Positions 33,695 through 47,040 of a stretch of 64,000 nt of DNA are shown in pieces. The position numbers and the translations under genes are program-made. Numbering within the stretch: position 1 is the stretch's first letter; every line of letters begins with the position of its first letter. Source of the stretch: Chondrosia reniformis (taxonomy: Eukaryota > Porifera > Demospongiae > Chondrillida > Chondrillidae); contig OX359201.1 in assembly GCA_947172415.1 (NCBI GenBank), positions 5,630,501-5,694,500 of the forward strand, given 5' to 3'. The notes beneath the pieces were generated by a model. It had not been told where the DNA came from. It worked only from the letters and a program-made list of their open reading frames with translations, and did not search any database.

Positions 33695-36600
33695 GTGAAC
33701 ATCAAAATTTGTAAAACTCTTTGGATATGCTTTAAGGATGTGTGTGAATGCTGACAACAAGTTTCAGCTTCACATCTTTCTAATTGACAGAGTTACAGCA
33801 CTAAATGTACATTAGATTCTTGTATACAAATTTAATGTATGGTGAGAGATAGGACAAATATGAGTGAACATCAAAATTTGCAAAACTCTTTGGATATGTT
33901 TTATGGATGTCTGTGAATGCTGACAGGAAGTTTCAGCTTCACATCTTTCCAATTGACAGAGTTACAGCACTAAATGTACATTAGATTCTTGTATACAAAT
34001 TTAATGTATGGTGAGAGATAGGGCAAATATGAGTGAACATCAAAATTTACAAAACTCTTTGGATATGCTTTAAGGATGTCTGTGAATGCTGACAACAAGT
34101 TTCAGCTTCACATCTTTCCAATTGACAGAGTTATTGAACTAAATGTACATTAGATTCTTGTATACAAATTTAATGTATGGTGAGAGATAGGGCAAATATG
34201 AGTGAACATCAAAATTTGCAAAACTCTTTGGATATGTTTTATGGATGTCTGTGAATGCTGACAGGAAGTTTCAGCTTCACATCTTTCCAATTGACAGAGT
34301 GACAGCACTAAATGTACATTAGATTCTTGTATACAAATTTAATGTATGGTGAGAGATAGGGCAAATATGAGTGAACATTAAAATTTGCAAAACTCTTTGG
34401 ATATGCTTTAAGGATAGCTGTGAATGCTGACAACAAGTGTCAGCTTCACATCTTTCCAATTGACAGAGTTACAGCACTAAATGTACATTAGATTCTTGTA
34501 TACAAATTTAATGTATGGTGAGAGATAGGACAAATATGAGTGAACATCAAAATTTGCAAAACTCTTTGGATATGTTTTATGGATGTCTGTGAATGCTGAC
34601 AGGAAGTTTCAGCTTCACATCTTTCCAATTGACAGAGTTACAGCACTAAATGTACATTAGATTCTTGTATACAAATTTAATGTATGGTGAGAGATAGGAC
34701 AAATATGAGTGAACATCAAAATTTGCAAAACTCTTTGGATATGTTTTATGGATGTCTGTGAATGCTGACAGGAAGTTTCAGCTTCACATCTTTCCAATTG
34801 ACAGAGTTACAGCACTAAATGTACATTAGATTCTTGTATACAAATTTAATGTATGGTGAGAGATAGGGCAAATATGAGTGAACATCAAAATTTGTAAAAC
34901 TCTTTGGATATGTTTTATGGATGTCTGTGAATGCTGACAGCCAGTTTCAGCTTCACATCTTTCCAATTGACAGAGTTACAGCACTAAATGTACATTAGAT
35001 TCTGCTATACAAATTTAATGTATGGTGAGAGATAGGGCAAATATGAGTGAACATCAAAATTTGCAAAACTCTTTGGATATGCTTTAAGGATAACTGTGAA
35101 TGCTGACAGGAAGTTTCAGCTTCACATCTTTCCAATTGACAGAGTTACAGCACTAAATGTACATTAGATTATGCTATACAAATTTAATGTATGGTGAGAG
35201 ATAGGGCAAATATAAGTGAACATCAAAATTTGTAAAACTCTTTGGATATGCTTTATGTATGTCTGTGAATGCTGACAACAAGTTTCAGCTTCACATCTTT
35301 CCAATTGGCAGAGTTATAGAACTAAATGTACAATAGATTCTTGCATACAAATTTAATGTATGGTGAGAGATAGGGCAAATATGAGTGAACATCAAAATTT
35401 GTAAAACTCTTTGGATATGCTTTAAGGATATCTGTGAATGCTGACAGGAATTTTCAGCTTCACATCTTTCCAATTGACAGAGTTATTGAACTAAATGTAC
35501 ATTAGATTCTTGTATACAAATTTAATGTACGTATGGTGAGAGATAGGGCAAATATGAGTGAACATCAAAATTTGTAAAACTCTTTGGATATGCTTTATGT
35601 ATGTCTGTGAATGCTGACAACAAGTTTCAGCTTCACATCTTTCCAATTGACAGAGTTACAGCACTAAATGTACATTAGATTCTGCTATATAAATTTAATG
35701 TACGTATGGTGAGAGATAGGGCAAATATGAGTGAACATCAAAATTTGCAAAACTCTTTGGATATGCTTTATGTATGTCTGTGAATGCTGACAACAAGTTT
35801 CAGCTTCACATCTTTCCAATTGACAGAGTTACAGCACTAAATGTACATTAGATTCTTGTATACAAATTTAATATATGGTGAGAGATAGGGCAAATATGAG
35901 TGAACATCAAAATTTGTAAAACTCTTTGGATATGTTTTATGTATGTCTGTGAATGCTGACAGCAAGTTTCAGCTTCACATCTTTCCAATTGACAGAGTTA
36001 CAGCACTAAATGTACATTAGATTCTGCTATACAAATTTAATGTATGGTGAGAGATAGGGCAAATATGAGTGAACATCAAATTTGTAAAACTCTTTGGATA
36101 TGTTTTATGGATGTCTGTGAATGCTGACAGCCAGTTTCAGCTTCACATCTTTCTAATTGACAGAGTTACAGCACTAAATGTACATTAGATTCTGCTATAC
36201 AAATTTAATGTATGGTGAGAGATAGGGCAAATATGAGTGAACATCAAAATTTGCAAAACTCTTTGGATATGTTTTATGGATGTCTGTGAATGCTGACAGG
36301 AAGTTTCAGCTTCACATCTTTCCAATTGACAGAGTTACAGCACTAAATGTACATTAGATTCTTGTATACAAATTTAATGTACGTATGGTGAGAGATAGGG
36401 CAAATATGAGTGAACATCAAAATTTGTAAAACTCTTTGGATATGCTTTAAGGATGTCTGTGAATGCTGACAACAAGTTTCAGCTTCACATCTTTCCAATT
36501 GACAGAGTTACAGCACTAAATGTACAATAGATTCTTGTATACAAATTTAATGTATGGTGAGAGATAGGACAAATATGAGTGAACATCAAAATTTGCAAAA

Positions 36601-39600
36601 CTCTTTGGATATGTTTTATGGATGTCTGTGAATGCTGACAGGAAGTTTCAGCTTCACATCTTTCCAATTGACAGAGTTACAGCACTAAATGTACATTAGA
36701 TTCTTGTATACAAATTTAATGTATGGTGAGAGATAGGGCAAATATGAGTGAACATCAAAATTTGTAAAACTCTTTGGATATGTTTTATGGATGTCTGTGA
36801 ATGCTGACAGCCAGTTTCAGCTTCACATCTTTCCAATTGACAGAGTTACAGCACTAAATGTACATTAGATTCTGCTATACAAATTTAATGTATGGTGAGA
36901 GATAGGGCAAATATGAGTGAACATCAAAATTTGCAAAACTCTTTGGATATGCTTTAAGGATAACTGTGAATGCTGACAGGAAGTTTCAGCTTCACATCTT
37001 TCCAATTGACAGAGTTACAGCACTAAATGTACATTAGATTATGCTATACAAATTTAATGTATGGTGAGAGATAGGGCAAATATAAGTGAACATCAAAATT
37101 TGTAAAACTCTTTGGATATGCTTTATGTATGTCTGTGAATGCTGACAACAAGTTTCAGCTTCACATCTTTCCAATTGGCAGAGTTATTGAACTAAATGTA
37201 CAATAGATTCTTGCATACAAATTTAATGTATGGTGAGAGATAGGGCAAATATGAGTGAACATCAAAATTTGTAAAACTCTTTGGATATGCTTTAAGGATG
37301 TCTGTGAATGCTGACAACAAGTTTCAGCTTCACATCTTTCCAATTGACAGAGTTACAGCACTAAATGTACATTAGATTCTGCTATATAAATTTAATGTAC
37401 GTATGGTGAGAGATAGGGCAAATATGAGTGAACATCAAAATTTGCAAAACTCTTTGGATATGCTTTAAGGATGTCTGTGAATGCTGACAACAAGTTTCAG
37501 CTTCACATCTTTCCAATTGACAGAGTTACAGCACTAAATGTACATTAGATTCTTGTATACAAATTTAATATATGGTGAGAGATAGGGCAAATATGAGTGA
37601 ACATCAAAATTTGTAAAACTCTTTGGATATGTTTTATGGATGTCTGTGAATGCTGACAGCAAGTTTCAGCTTCACATCTTTCCAATTGACAGAGTTACAG
37701 CACTAAATGTACATTAGATTCTGCTATACAAATTTAATGTATGGTGAGAGATAGGGCAAATATGAGTGAACATCAAATTTGTAAAACTCTTTGGATATGT
37801 TTTATGGATGTCTGTGAATGCTGACAGCCAGTTTCAGCTTCACATCTTTCTAATTGACAGAGTTACAGCACTAAATGTACATTAGATTCTGCTATACAAA
37901 TTTAATGTATGGTGAGAGATAGGGCAAATATGAGTGAACATCAAAATTTGCAAAACTCTTTGGATATGCTTTAAGGATAGCTGTGAATGCTGACAGGAAG
38001 TTTCAGCTTCACATCTTTCCAATTGACAGAGTTACAGCACTAAATGTACATTAGATTCTTGTATACAAATTTAATGTACGTATGGTGAGAGATAGGGCAA
38101 ATATGAGTGAACATCAAAATTTGTAAAACTCTTTGGATATGCTTTAAGGATTTCTGTGAATGCTGACAACAAGTTTCAGCTTCACATCTTTCCAATTGAC
38201 AGAGTTACAGCACTAAATGTACATTAGATTCTGCTATACAAATTTAATGTATGGTGAGAGATAGGACAAATATGAGTGAACATCAAAATTTGTAAAACTC
38301 TTTGGATATGCTTTAAGGATGTCTGTGAATGCTGACAACAAGTTTCAGCTTCACATCTTTCCAATTGACAGAGTTACAGCACTAAATGTACAATAGATTC
38401 TTGGATACAAATTTAATGTATGGTGAGAGATAGGGCAAATATGAGTGAACATCAAAATTTGTAAAACTCTTTGGATATGCTTTATGTATGTCTGTGAATG
38501 CTGACAACAAGTTTCAGCTTCACATCTTTCCAATTGACAGAGTTACAGCACTAAATGTACAATAGATTCTTGGATACAAATTTAATGTATGGTGAGAGAT
38601 AGGGCAAATATGAGTGAACATCAAAATTTGTAAAACTCTTTGGATATGCTTTATGTATGTCTGTGAATGCTGACAACAAGTTTCAGCTTCACATCTTTCC
38701 AATTGACAGAGTTACAGCACTAAATGTACATTAGATTATGCTATACAAATTTAATGTACGTATGGTGAGAGATAGGACAAATATGAGTGAACATCAAAAT
38801 TTGCAAAACTCTTTGGATATGCTTTAAGGATAACTGTGAATGCTGACAGGAAGTTTCAGCTTCACATCTTTCCAATTGACAGAGTTACAGCACTAAATGT
38901 ACAATAGATTCTTGGATACAAATTTAATGTATGGTGAGAGATAGGGCAAATATGAGTGAACATCAAAATTTGTAAAACTCTTTGGATATGCTTTATGTAT
39001 GTCTGTGAATGCTGACAACAAGTTTCAGCTTCACATCTTTCCAATTGGCAGAGTTATTGAACTAAATGTACAATAGATTCTTGTATACAAATTTAATGTA
39101 CGTATGGTGAGAGATAGGGCAAATATGAGTGAACATCAAAATTTGTAAAACTCTTTGGATATGCTTTAAGGATAGCTGTGAATGCTGACAGGAAGTTTCA
39201 GCTTCACATCTTTCCAATTGACAGAGTTACAGCACTAAATGTACAATAGATTCTTGGATACAAATTTAATGTATGGTGAGAGATAGGACAAATATGAGTG
39301 AACATCAAAATTTGTAAAACTCTTTGGATATGCTTTAAGGATGTCTGTGAATGCTGACAACAAGTTTCAGCTTCACATCTTTCCAATTGACAGAGTTACA
39401 GCACTAAATGTACATTAGATTCTGCTATACAAATTTAATGTATGGTGAGAGATAGGGCAAATATGAGTGAACATCAAAATTTGTAAAACTCTTTGGATAT
39501 GCTTTATGTATGTCTGTGAATGCTGACAACAAGTTTCAGCTTCACATCTTTCCAATTGACAGAGTTACAGCACTAAATGTACATTAGATTCTTGTATACA

Positions 39601-39950
39601 AATTTAATGTATGGTGAGAGATAGGGCAAATATGAGTGAACATCAAAATTTGTAAAACTCTTTGGATATGCTTTATGTATGTCTGTGAATGCTGACAACA
39701 AGTTTCAGCTTCACATCTTTCCAATTGACAGAGTTATTGAACTAAATGTACAATAGATTCTTGCATACAAATTTAATGTATGGTGAGAGATAGGGCAAAT
39801 ATGAGTGAACATCAAAATTTGTAAAACTCTTTGGATATGCTTTAAGGATGTCTGTGAATGCTGACAACAAGTTTCAGCTTCACATCTTTCCAATTGACAG
39901 AGTTACAGCACTAAATGTACATTAAATTCTTGTATACAAATTTAATGTAC
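33695..39950 (-). repeat. 169-173-bp satellite, subfamily B, inverted block
   Basis: About 37 monomers in the opposite orientation. On the plus strand they read GTGAGAGATAGGGCAAATAT, GAGTGAACATCAAAATTTG, CTCTTTGGATATG, CTGTGAATGCTGACA, TTTCAGCTTCACATCTTTCC, AGTTACAGCACTAAATGTAC. They are clearly related to A (reverse complement) but distinct at many fixed sites: A has GGGTCGTAACTCC where B has the complement of GTGCTGTAACTCT. Some monomers carry a 4-bp insertion giving AATGTACGTATGGTG. Longer-range repeats are visible. Confidence 0.94.
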
Positions 39951-41490
39951 GTACATTAACTGTGTATAGCACTACTTTAAAGTACATTAAGTGCTGTAAC
40001 TCTGCCAATTGAAGAGATATAAATCTAATACTCTATATCATTATTCACCGAGATGTATATATGTAAGGTTTTCAATGAGTTTTGTATCTACGTACTCAAA
40101 TTTGCCTTATTTCTCACCATACATTAACTTTGTATAGCAGTAATTTAAAGTACATTAAGTGCTATAACTCTGCAAAATGAAGAGATATGAATCTGAAACT
40201 ATATCTCAGCATTCACCGAGATGTATGAAAGGTTTTCATTGAGTTGTGCAAATTTTGATATCTACTCAAATTTGCCCTATCTCTCACCATACATTAACTG
40301 TGAATAGCAGTAATTTAAAGTACATTAAGTGCTGTAACTCTGCAAAATGAAGAGGTATGAATCTGAAACTCTATCTCAGTATTCACAGAGATGTATGAAA
40401 TGTTTTCAATGAGTTTTGCAAATTTTGATATCTACTCAAATTTGCCCTATCTCTCACCACACATTAACTGTGTATAGCACTACTTTAAAGTACATTAAGT
40501 GCTGTAACTCTGCAAAATGAAGAGATATGAATGTGAAACTCTATCTCATTATTCACAGAGATGTATGAAAGGTTTTCATTGAGTTTTGCAAATTTTGATA
40601 TCTACTCAAATTTGCCCTATCTCTCACCATACATTAACTGTGTATAGCAGTAATAAAAAATATATTAAGTGCTGTAACTCTGCCAAATGAAGAGATATAA
40701 ATCTAACACTTTATCTCATTATTCACAGAGATGTATGAAAGGTTTTCATTGAGTTGTGCAAATTTTGATATTTACTCAAATTTGCCCTATCTCTCACCAT
40801 ACATTAACTGTGTATAGCAGTAATAAAAAATATATTAAGTGCTGTAACTCTGCCAAATGAAGAGATATAAATCTAACACTTTATCTCATTATTCACAGAG
40901 ATGTATGAAAGGTTTTCATTGAGTTTTGCAAATTTTGATATCTACTCAAATTTGCCCTATCTCTCACCATACATTAACTGTGTATAGCACTACTTTAAAG
41001 TACATTAAGTGCTGTAACTCTGCCAATTGAAGAGATATAAATCTAATACTCTATCTCATTATTCACAGAGATGTATGAAAGGTTTTCAATGAGTTTTGCA
41101 AATTTTGATATCTACGTACTCAAATTTGCCTTATCTCTCACCATACATTAATTGTGTATAGCAGTAATTTAAAGTACATTAAGTGCTGTAACTCTGCAAA
41201 ATGAAGAGATATAAATCTAACACTTTATATCTCATTATTCACAGAGATGTATGAAAGGTTTTCATTGAGTTGTGCAAATTTTGATATCTCCGTACTCAAA
41301 TTTGCCCTATCTCTCACCACACATTAACTGTGTATAGCAGTAATAAAAAGTATATTAAGTACTGTATCTCTGCCAAATGAAGAGATATGAATCTGAAACT
41401 CTATCTCATTATTCACAGAGATGTATGAAAGGTTTTCATTGAGTTGTGCAAATTTTGATATTTACTCAAATTTGCCCTATCTCTCACCAT
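39951..41490 (+). repeat. ~171-bp satellite, subfamily C
   Basis: About nine monomers in plus orientation. Landmarks are AGTGCTGTAACTCTGC, GAAGAGATATGAATCT, CACAGAGATGTATGAAAGG, GCAAATTTTGATATCTACTC and CATTAACTGTGTATAGCA. It begins at TTAATGTACGTACATTAA (39942-39959) and ends at CATACGTACGTATATC (41489). Its complement closely resembles the inverted monomer that opens each foldback unit. Confidence 0.92.
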
Positions 41491-43555
41491 ACGTACGTAT
41501 ATCTCTCACCATACATAAACTTTGTAGAGCAGATTTTAATGTACATTAAGGGTCGTAACTTCATCAAACAGTAAGATGTGAAGCTAATACTTGTTGTTAG
41601 AATTCACAGACATGTATGAAACATTTCCAATGAGTTTTAAAAGTTTTAATGTTTGTTCATATTTGCCCTATCTCTTCACAACACATTAACTTTGTAAGGC
41701 AGATTTTAATGTAAATTAAGGGTCGTAACTTCATCAAACAGCAAGATGTGAAGCTAATACTTGATGTTAGCATTCACAGACATGTATGAAACATTTCCAA
41801 AGAGTTTTAGAAGTTTCAATTTTTGTTCATATTTGCCCTATCTCTCACCATACATTAACTTTGTTTTGGAGATTTTAATGTACATTAAGGGTCGTAACTC
41901 CGTCAAACAGCAAGATGGGAAGCCAATACTTGATGTCAGCATTCACAGACATGTATGAAACATTTCCAAAGAGTTTTAGAAGTTTTAATTTTTGTTCATA
42001 TTTGCCCTATATATCTCTTCACCATACATTAATATTGTAGGGCAGATTTTAATGCACATTAAGGGTCGTAACTCCAACAAACAGCAAGATGTGAAGCTAA
42101 TACTTGATGTCAGCATTCATAGACATGTATAAAACATTTCCAAAGAGTTTTAGAAGTGTTCATAATTGCCCTATCTCTCACCATACATTAATTTTGTATG
42201 GTAGATTTTAAAGTACATTAAGGGTTGTAACTCCAACAAACAGCAAGATGTGAAGCGAATACTTGATTTCAGCATTCACAGACATTTATGAATCATTTCC
42301 AAAGAGTTTTAGAAGTTTCAATTTTTGTTCATATTTGCCCTATATATCTCTCACCATACATTAACTTTGTAGAGCAGATTTTAAAGTACATTAAGGGTCG
42401 TAACTCCATCAAGCAGCAAGATGTGAAGCCAATACTTGATGTCAGCATTCACAGACATGTATGAAACATTTGCAAAGAGTTTTAGAAGTTTCAATTTTTG
42501 TTCATATTTGCCCTATCTCTCACCATACATTAACTTTGTGTTGGAGATTTTAATGTACATTAAGGGTCGTCACTCCATCAAACAGTAATATGTGAAGCTA
42601 ATACTTGATGTCAGCATTCACAGACATGTATGAAACATTTGCAAAGAGTTTTAGAAATTTCAATTTTTGTTCATATTTGCCCTATCTCTCACCATACATT
42701 AACTTTGTGTTGGAGATTTTAATGTACATTAAGGGTCGTCACTCCATCAAACAGTAATATGTGAAGCTAATACTTGATGTCAGCATTCACAGACATGTAT
42801 GAAACATTTGCAAAGAGTTTTAGAAGTTTCAATTTTTGTTCACATTTGCCCTATATATCTCTCACCATACATTAACTTTTTGTGGGAGATTTCAATGTAC
42901 ATTAAGGGTCGTAACTCCATCAAACAGTAAGATGTGAAGCTAATACTTGATGTCAGCATTCACAGACATGTATGAAACATTTCCATTCAGTTTTAGAAGT
43001 TTCAATTTTTGTTCATATTTGCCCTATCTCTCACCATACATTAACTTTGTGTTGGAGATTTTAATGTACATTAAGGGTCGTCACTCCATCAAACAGTAAT
43101 ATGTGAAGCTAATACTTGATGTTAGCATTCACAGATATGTATGAATCATTTCCAAAGAGTTTTAGAAATTTCAATTTTAGTTCATATTTGCCCTATCTCT
43201 TCATCATACATTAACTTTGTATGGTAAATTTAAAGTACATTAAGGGTCGTAACTCCAACAAACAGCAAGATGTGAAGCTAATACTTGATGTCAGTATTGA
43301 CAGACATTTATGTAACATTTCTAGAGAGTTTTAGAAGTTTCAATTTTTGTTCATATTTGCCCTATATATCTCTCACCATACATTAACTTTCTGTGGGAGA
43401 TTTCAATGTACATTAAGGGTCGTAACTCCATCAAACAGTAAGATGTGAAGCTAATACTTGATGTCAGCATTCACAGACATGTATGAAACATTTCCATTCA
43501 TTTTTAGAAGTTTCAAGTTTTGTTCATATTTGCCCTATCTCTCACCATACATTAC
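41491..43555 (+). repeat. 169-bp satellite, subfamily A
   Basis: About twelve monomers between the C block and foldback copy 4. It contains divergent members near 42030-42250 (GCACATTAAGGG; GTTCATAATTGCCC) and ends with the same CCATTCA monomer that precedes copies 1, 2, 5, 6 and 7. Confidence 0.95.
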
Positions 43556-44816
43556 GTACGTATGGTGAGAGATAAGGCAAATTAGAATAGATATCAAAAT
43601 TTGCAAAACTCAATGAAAACCTTTCTTACATCTCTGTGAATACTGACATAGAGTTTCAGATTCAAACCTTTTCGTTTGGAAGAGTTACAGCACCATAATG
43701 TACATTAAATTTCTAATATACGACCTTTAATGGTGTAGCATTTATATCGTGCGATACTATTATGGAAATTATCGGCATACCAAGCTAAAATGATTTGACA
43801 TGAATGGGACTACTAGAAACACGCAGGAACAGTCCAGAACGCAGCTATCAGACGGTCTTTATATAGAGGCAGGTAGCCATTATACTATTACAGCAATTGA
43901 GATTGAGTGTGGCTGGTTATACTAGTTTACCTTCATATCGGAACACCTCTCGCTAAAATCGTTTCTACATGGGACCAGAAAAGTAGTTCTCCTCCGCCAA
44001 TCAAGACACTTACAGGATTCTATCCATTTTTCCCAGTTTCTAGATGAACCACAAATACTGGATATACCTTTAAAATGGCTTGGAACGATGCACTGATCCC
44101 GAATTAACTTGATATAATTTGACTACATTTTTCTCGCAAATACCCTATTCTTAAGTATGGAATAGCGCCAACCACAATCGTTTCCTTTTGAAATTTTGTT
44201 GTTTAAATAGAAGCGCAAAACCTTATAAAGTAGGCCTACCTGGACACATCTCTATGGTGGTTGCGGTTCCCATAGAGGTTGGTAGCGCTTAGACTCTGAA
44301 GCTGTCTCCTAATCGGTTGGTGCCATAGAGACGTGCTCACCAATAATCCGGATTTCGGGGGGGTTCCACGTAATGTGGGATTGGCATCTGATATCTTAGG
44401 ATTCATATGAGTCGGCCATATCGAGAAGAACTGGTTCTTCTCACGCAAGTGACACCCAAAGCTCAACTCGGCAGAGCGTTACCACCGATCCCGGCCTCTG
44501 AGCGTCGTGGATGGTAGCGTTCGGTATGGTCCAACTTTTTTTCTTTGGAGTTTCGTTGGCCGTCGATCGGCAAAATTTCACTTTAACGACATCCATGTAA
44601 TATATGTGGATAAATATTGCTTCAACAACAATCAAGTACTACACAGTGCATATCCATGTGTATAAGAAATCTTTGGAAGCGCTCTAGTTATTCGGATATA
44701 CATATATTATAGTATCGCATTTGGTACCTACTCACGGTCGGCCATTTATAGTATTGTACAATTATCGTATATATAAATTTAATACACATTTATTGCTGTA
44801 ACTCTTTCAAACACCA
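43556..44816. repeat. Foldback unit, copy 4
   Basis: 1261 bp, intact, same landmarks as copy 1. Minor changes in the left arm are AACTCAATGAAAACC and CAAACCTTTTCG. Both short minus-strand frames have the same translation as in copy 1. Confidence 0.87.
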
Positions 44817-45780
44817 ACATATGAAGTTAATAATTGATGTCAGCATTCACAGACATGTATGAATCATTTCCAGAGAGTTTTAGAAATTTCAATTTTTGTT
44901 CATATTTGCCCTATCTCTCACCATACATTAACTTTGTGTTGGAGATTTTAATGTACATTAAGGGTCGTCACTCCATCAAACAGTAATATGTGAAGCTAAT
45001 ACTTGATGTCAGCATTCACAGACATGTATGAATCATTTCCAAAGAGTTTTAGAAATTTCAATTTTTGTTCATATTTGCCCTATCTCTCACCATACATTAA
45101 CTTTGTAGAGCAGATTTTAATGTACATTAAGGGTCGTAACTCCATCAATCAGCAAGATGTGAAGCCAATACTTGATGTCAGCATTCACAGACATGTATGA
45201 AACATTTGCAAAGAGTTTTAGAAATTTCAATTTTTGTTCATATTTGCCCTATCTCTCACCATACATTAACTTTGTGTTGGAGATTTTAATGTACATTAAG
45301 GGTCGTAACTCCATCAAACAGCGAGATGTGAAGCCAATACTTGATGTCAGCATTCACAGACTTGTATGAAACATTTGCAAAGAGTTTTAGAAGTTTCAAT
45401 TTTTGTTCATATTTGCCCTATCTCTCACCATACATTAACTTTGTGTTGGAGATTTTAATGTACATTAAGGGTCGTCACTCCATCAAACAGTAATATGTGA
45501 AGCTAATACTTGATGTTAGCATTCACAGATATGTATGAATCATTTCTAGAGAGTTTGGGAAGTTTCAATTTTTGTTCATATTTGCCCTATATATCTCTCA
45601 CCATACATTAACTTTCTGTGGGAGATTTCAATGTACATTAAGGGTCGTAACTCCATCAAACAGTAAGATGTGAAGCTAATACTTGATGTCAGCATTCACA
45701 GACATGTATGAAACATTTCCATTCAGTTTTAGAAGTTTCAAGTTTTGTTCATATTTGCCCTATCTCTCACCATACATTAC
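44817..45780 (+). repeat. 169-bp satellite, subfamily A
   Basis: Five to six monomers. Its right half (from the TTTGGGAAGTTTC variant, ~45550, to the junction) is repeated ~2556 bp downstream next to copy 6, showing that array and foldback unit were duplicated together. Confidence 0.95.
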
Positions 45781-47040
45781 GTACGTATGGTGAGAGATAA
45801 GGCAAATTAGAATAGATATCAAAATTTGCAAAACTCAATGAAAACCTTTCTTACATCTCTGTGAATACTGACATAGAGTTTCAGATTCAAATCTTTTCGT
45901 TTGTAGAGTTACAGCACCATAATGTACATTAAATTTCTAATATACGACCTTTAATGGTGTAGCATTTATATCGTGCGATACTATTTTGGAAATTATCGGC
46001 ATACCAAGCTAAAATGATTTGACATGAATGGGACTACTAGAAACACGCAGGAACAGTCCAGAACGCAGCTATCAGACGGTCTTTATATAGAGGCAGGTAG
46101 CCATTATACTATTACAGCAATTGAGATTGAGTGTGGCTGGTTATACTAGTTTACCTTCATATCGGAACACCTCTCGCTAAAATCGTTTCTACATGGGACC
46201 AGAAAAGTAGTTCTCCTCCGCCAATCAAGACACTTACAGGATTCTATCCATTTTTCCCAGTTTCTAGATGAACCACAAATACTGGATATACCTTTAAAAT
46301 GGCTTGGAACGATGCACTGATCCCGAATTAACTTGATATAATTTGACTACATTTTTCTCGCAAATACCCTATTCTTAAGTATGGAATAGCGCCAACCACA
46401 ATCGTTTCCTTTTGAAATTTTGTTGTTTAAATAGAAGCGCAAAACCTTATAAAGTAGGCCTACCTGGACACATCTCTATGGTGGTTGCGGTTCCCATAGA
46501 GGTTGGTAGCGCTTAGACTCTGAAGCTGTCTCCTAATCGGTTGGTGCCATAGAGACGTGCTCACCAATAATCCGGATTTCGGGGGGGTTCCACGTAATGT
46601 GGGATTGGCATCTGATATCTTAGGATTCATATGAGTCGGCCATATCGAGAAGAACTGGTTCTTCTCACGCAAGTGACACCCAAAGCTCAACTCGGCAGAG
46701 CGTTACCACCGATCCCGGCCTCTGAGCGTCGTGGATGGTAGCGTTCGGTATGGTCCAACTTTTTTTCTTTGGAGTTTCGTTGGCCGTCGATCGGCAAAAT
46801 TTCACTTTAACGACATCCATGTAATATATGTGGATAAATATTGCTTCAACAACAATCAAGTACTACACAGTGCATATCCATGTGTATAAGAAATCTTTGG
46901 AAGCGCTCTAGTTATTCGGATATACATATATTATAGTATCGCATTTGGTACCTACTCACGGTCGGCCATTTATAGTATTGTACAATTATCGTATATATAA
47001 ATTTAATACACATTTATTGCTGTAACTCTTTCAAACACCA
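45781..47040. repeat. Foldback unit, copy 5
   Basis: Intact unit. It shares with copy 6 alone the variants GATACTATTTTGGAAATT and TTTTCGTTTGTAGAG, so copies 5 and 6 are sisters. Confidence 0.87.
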
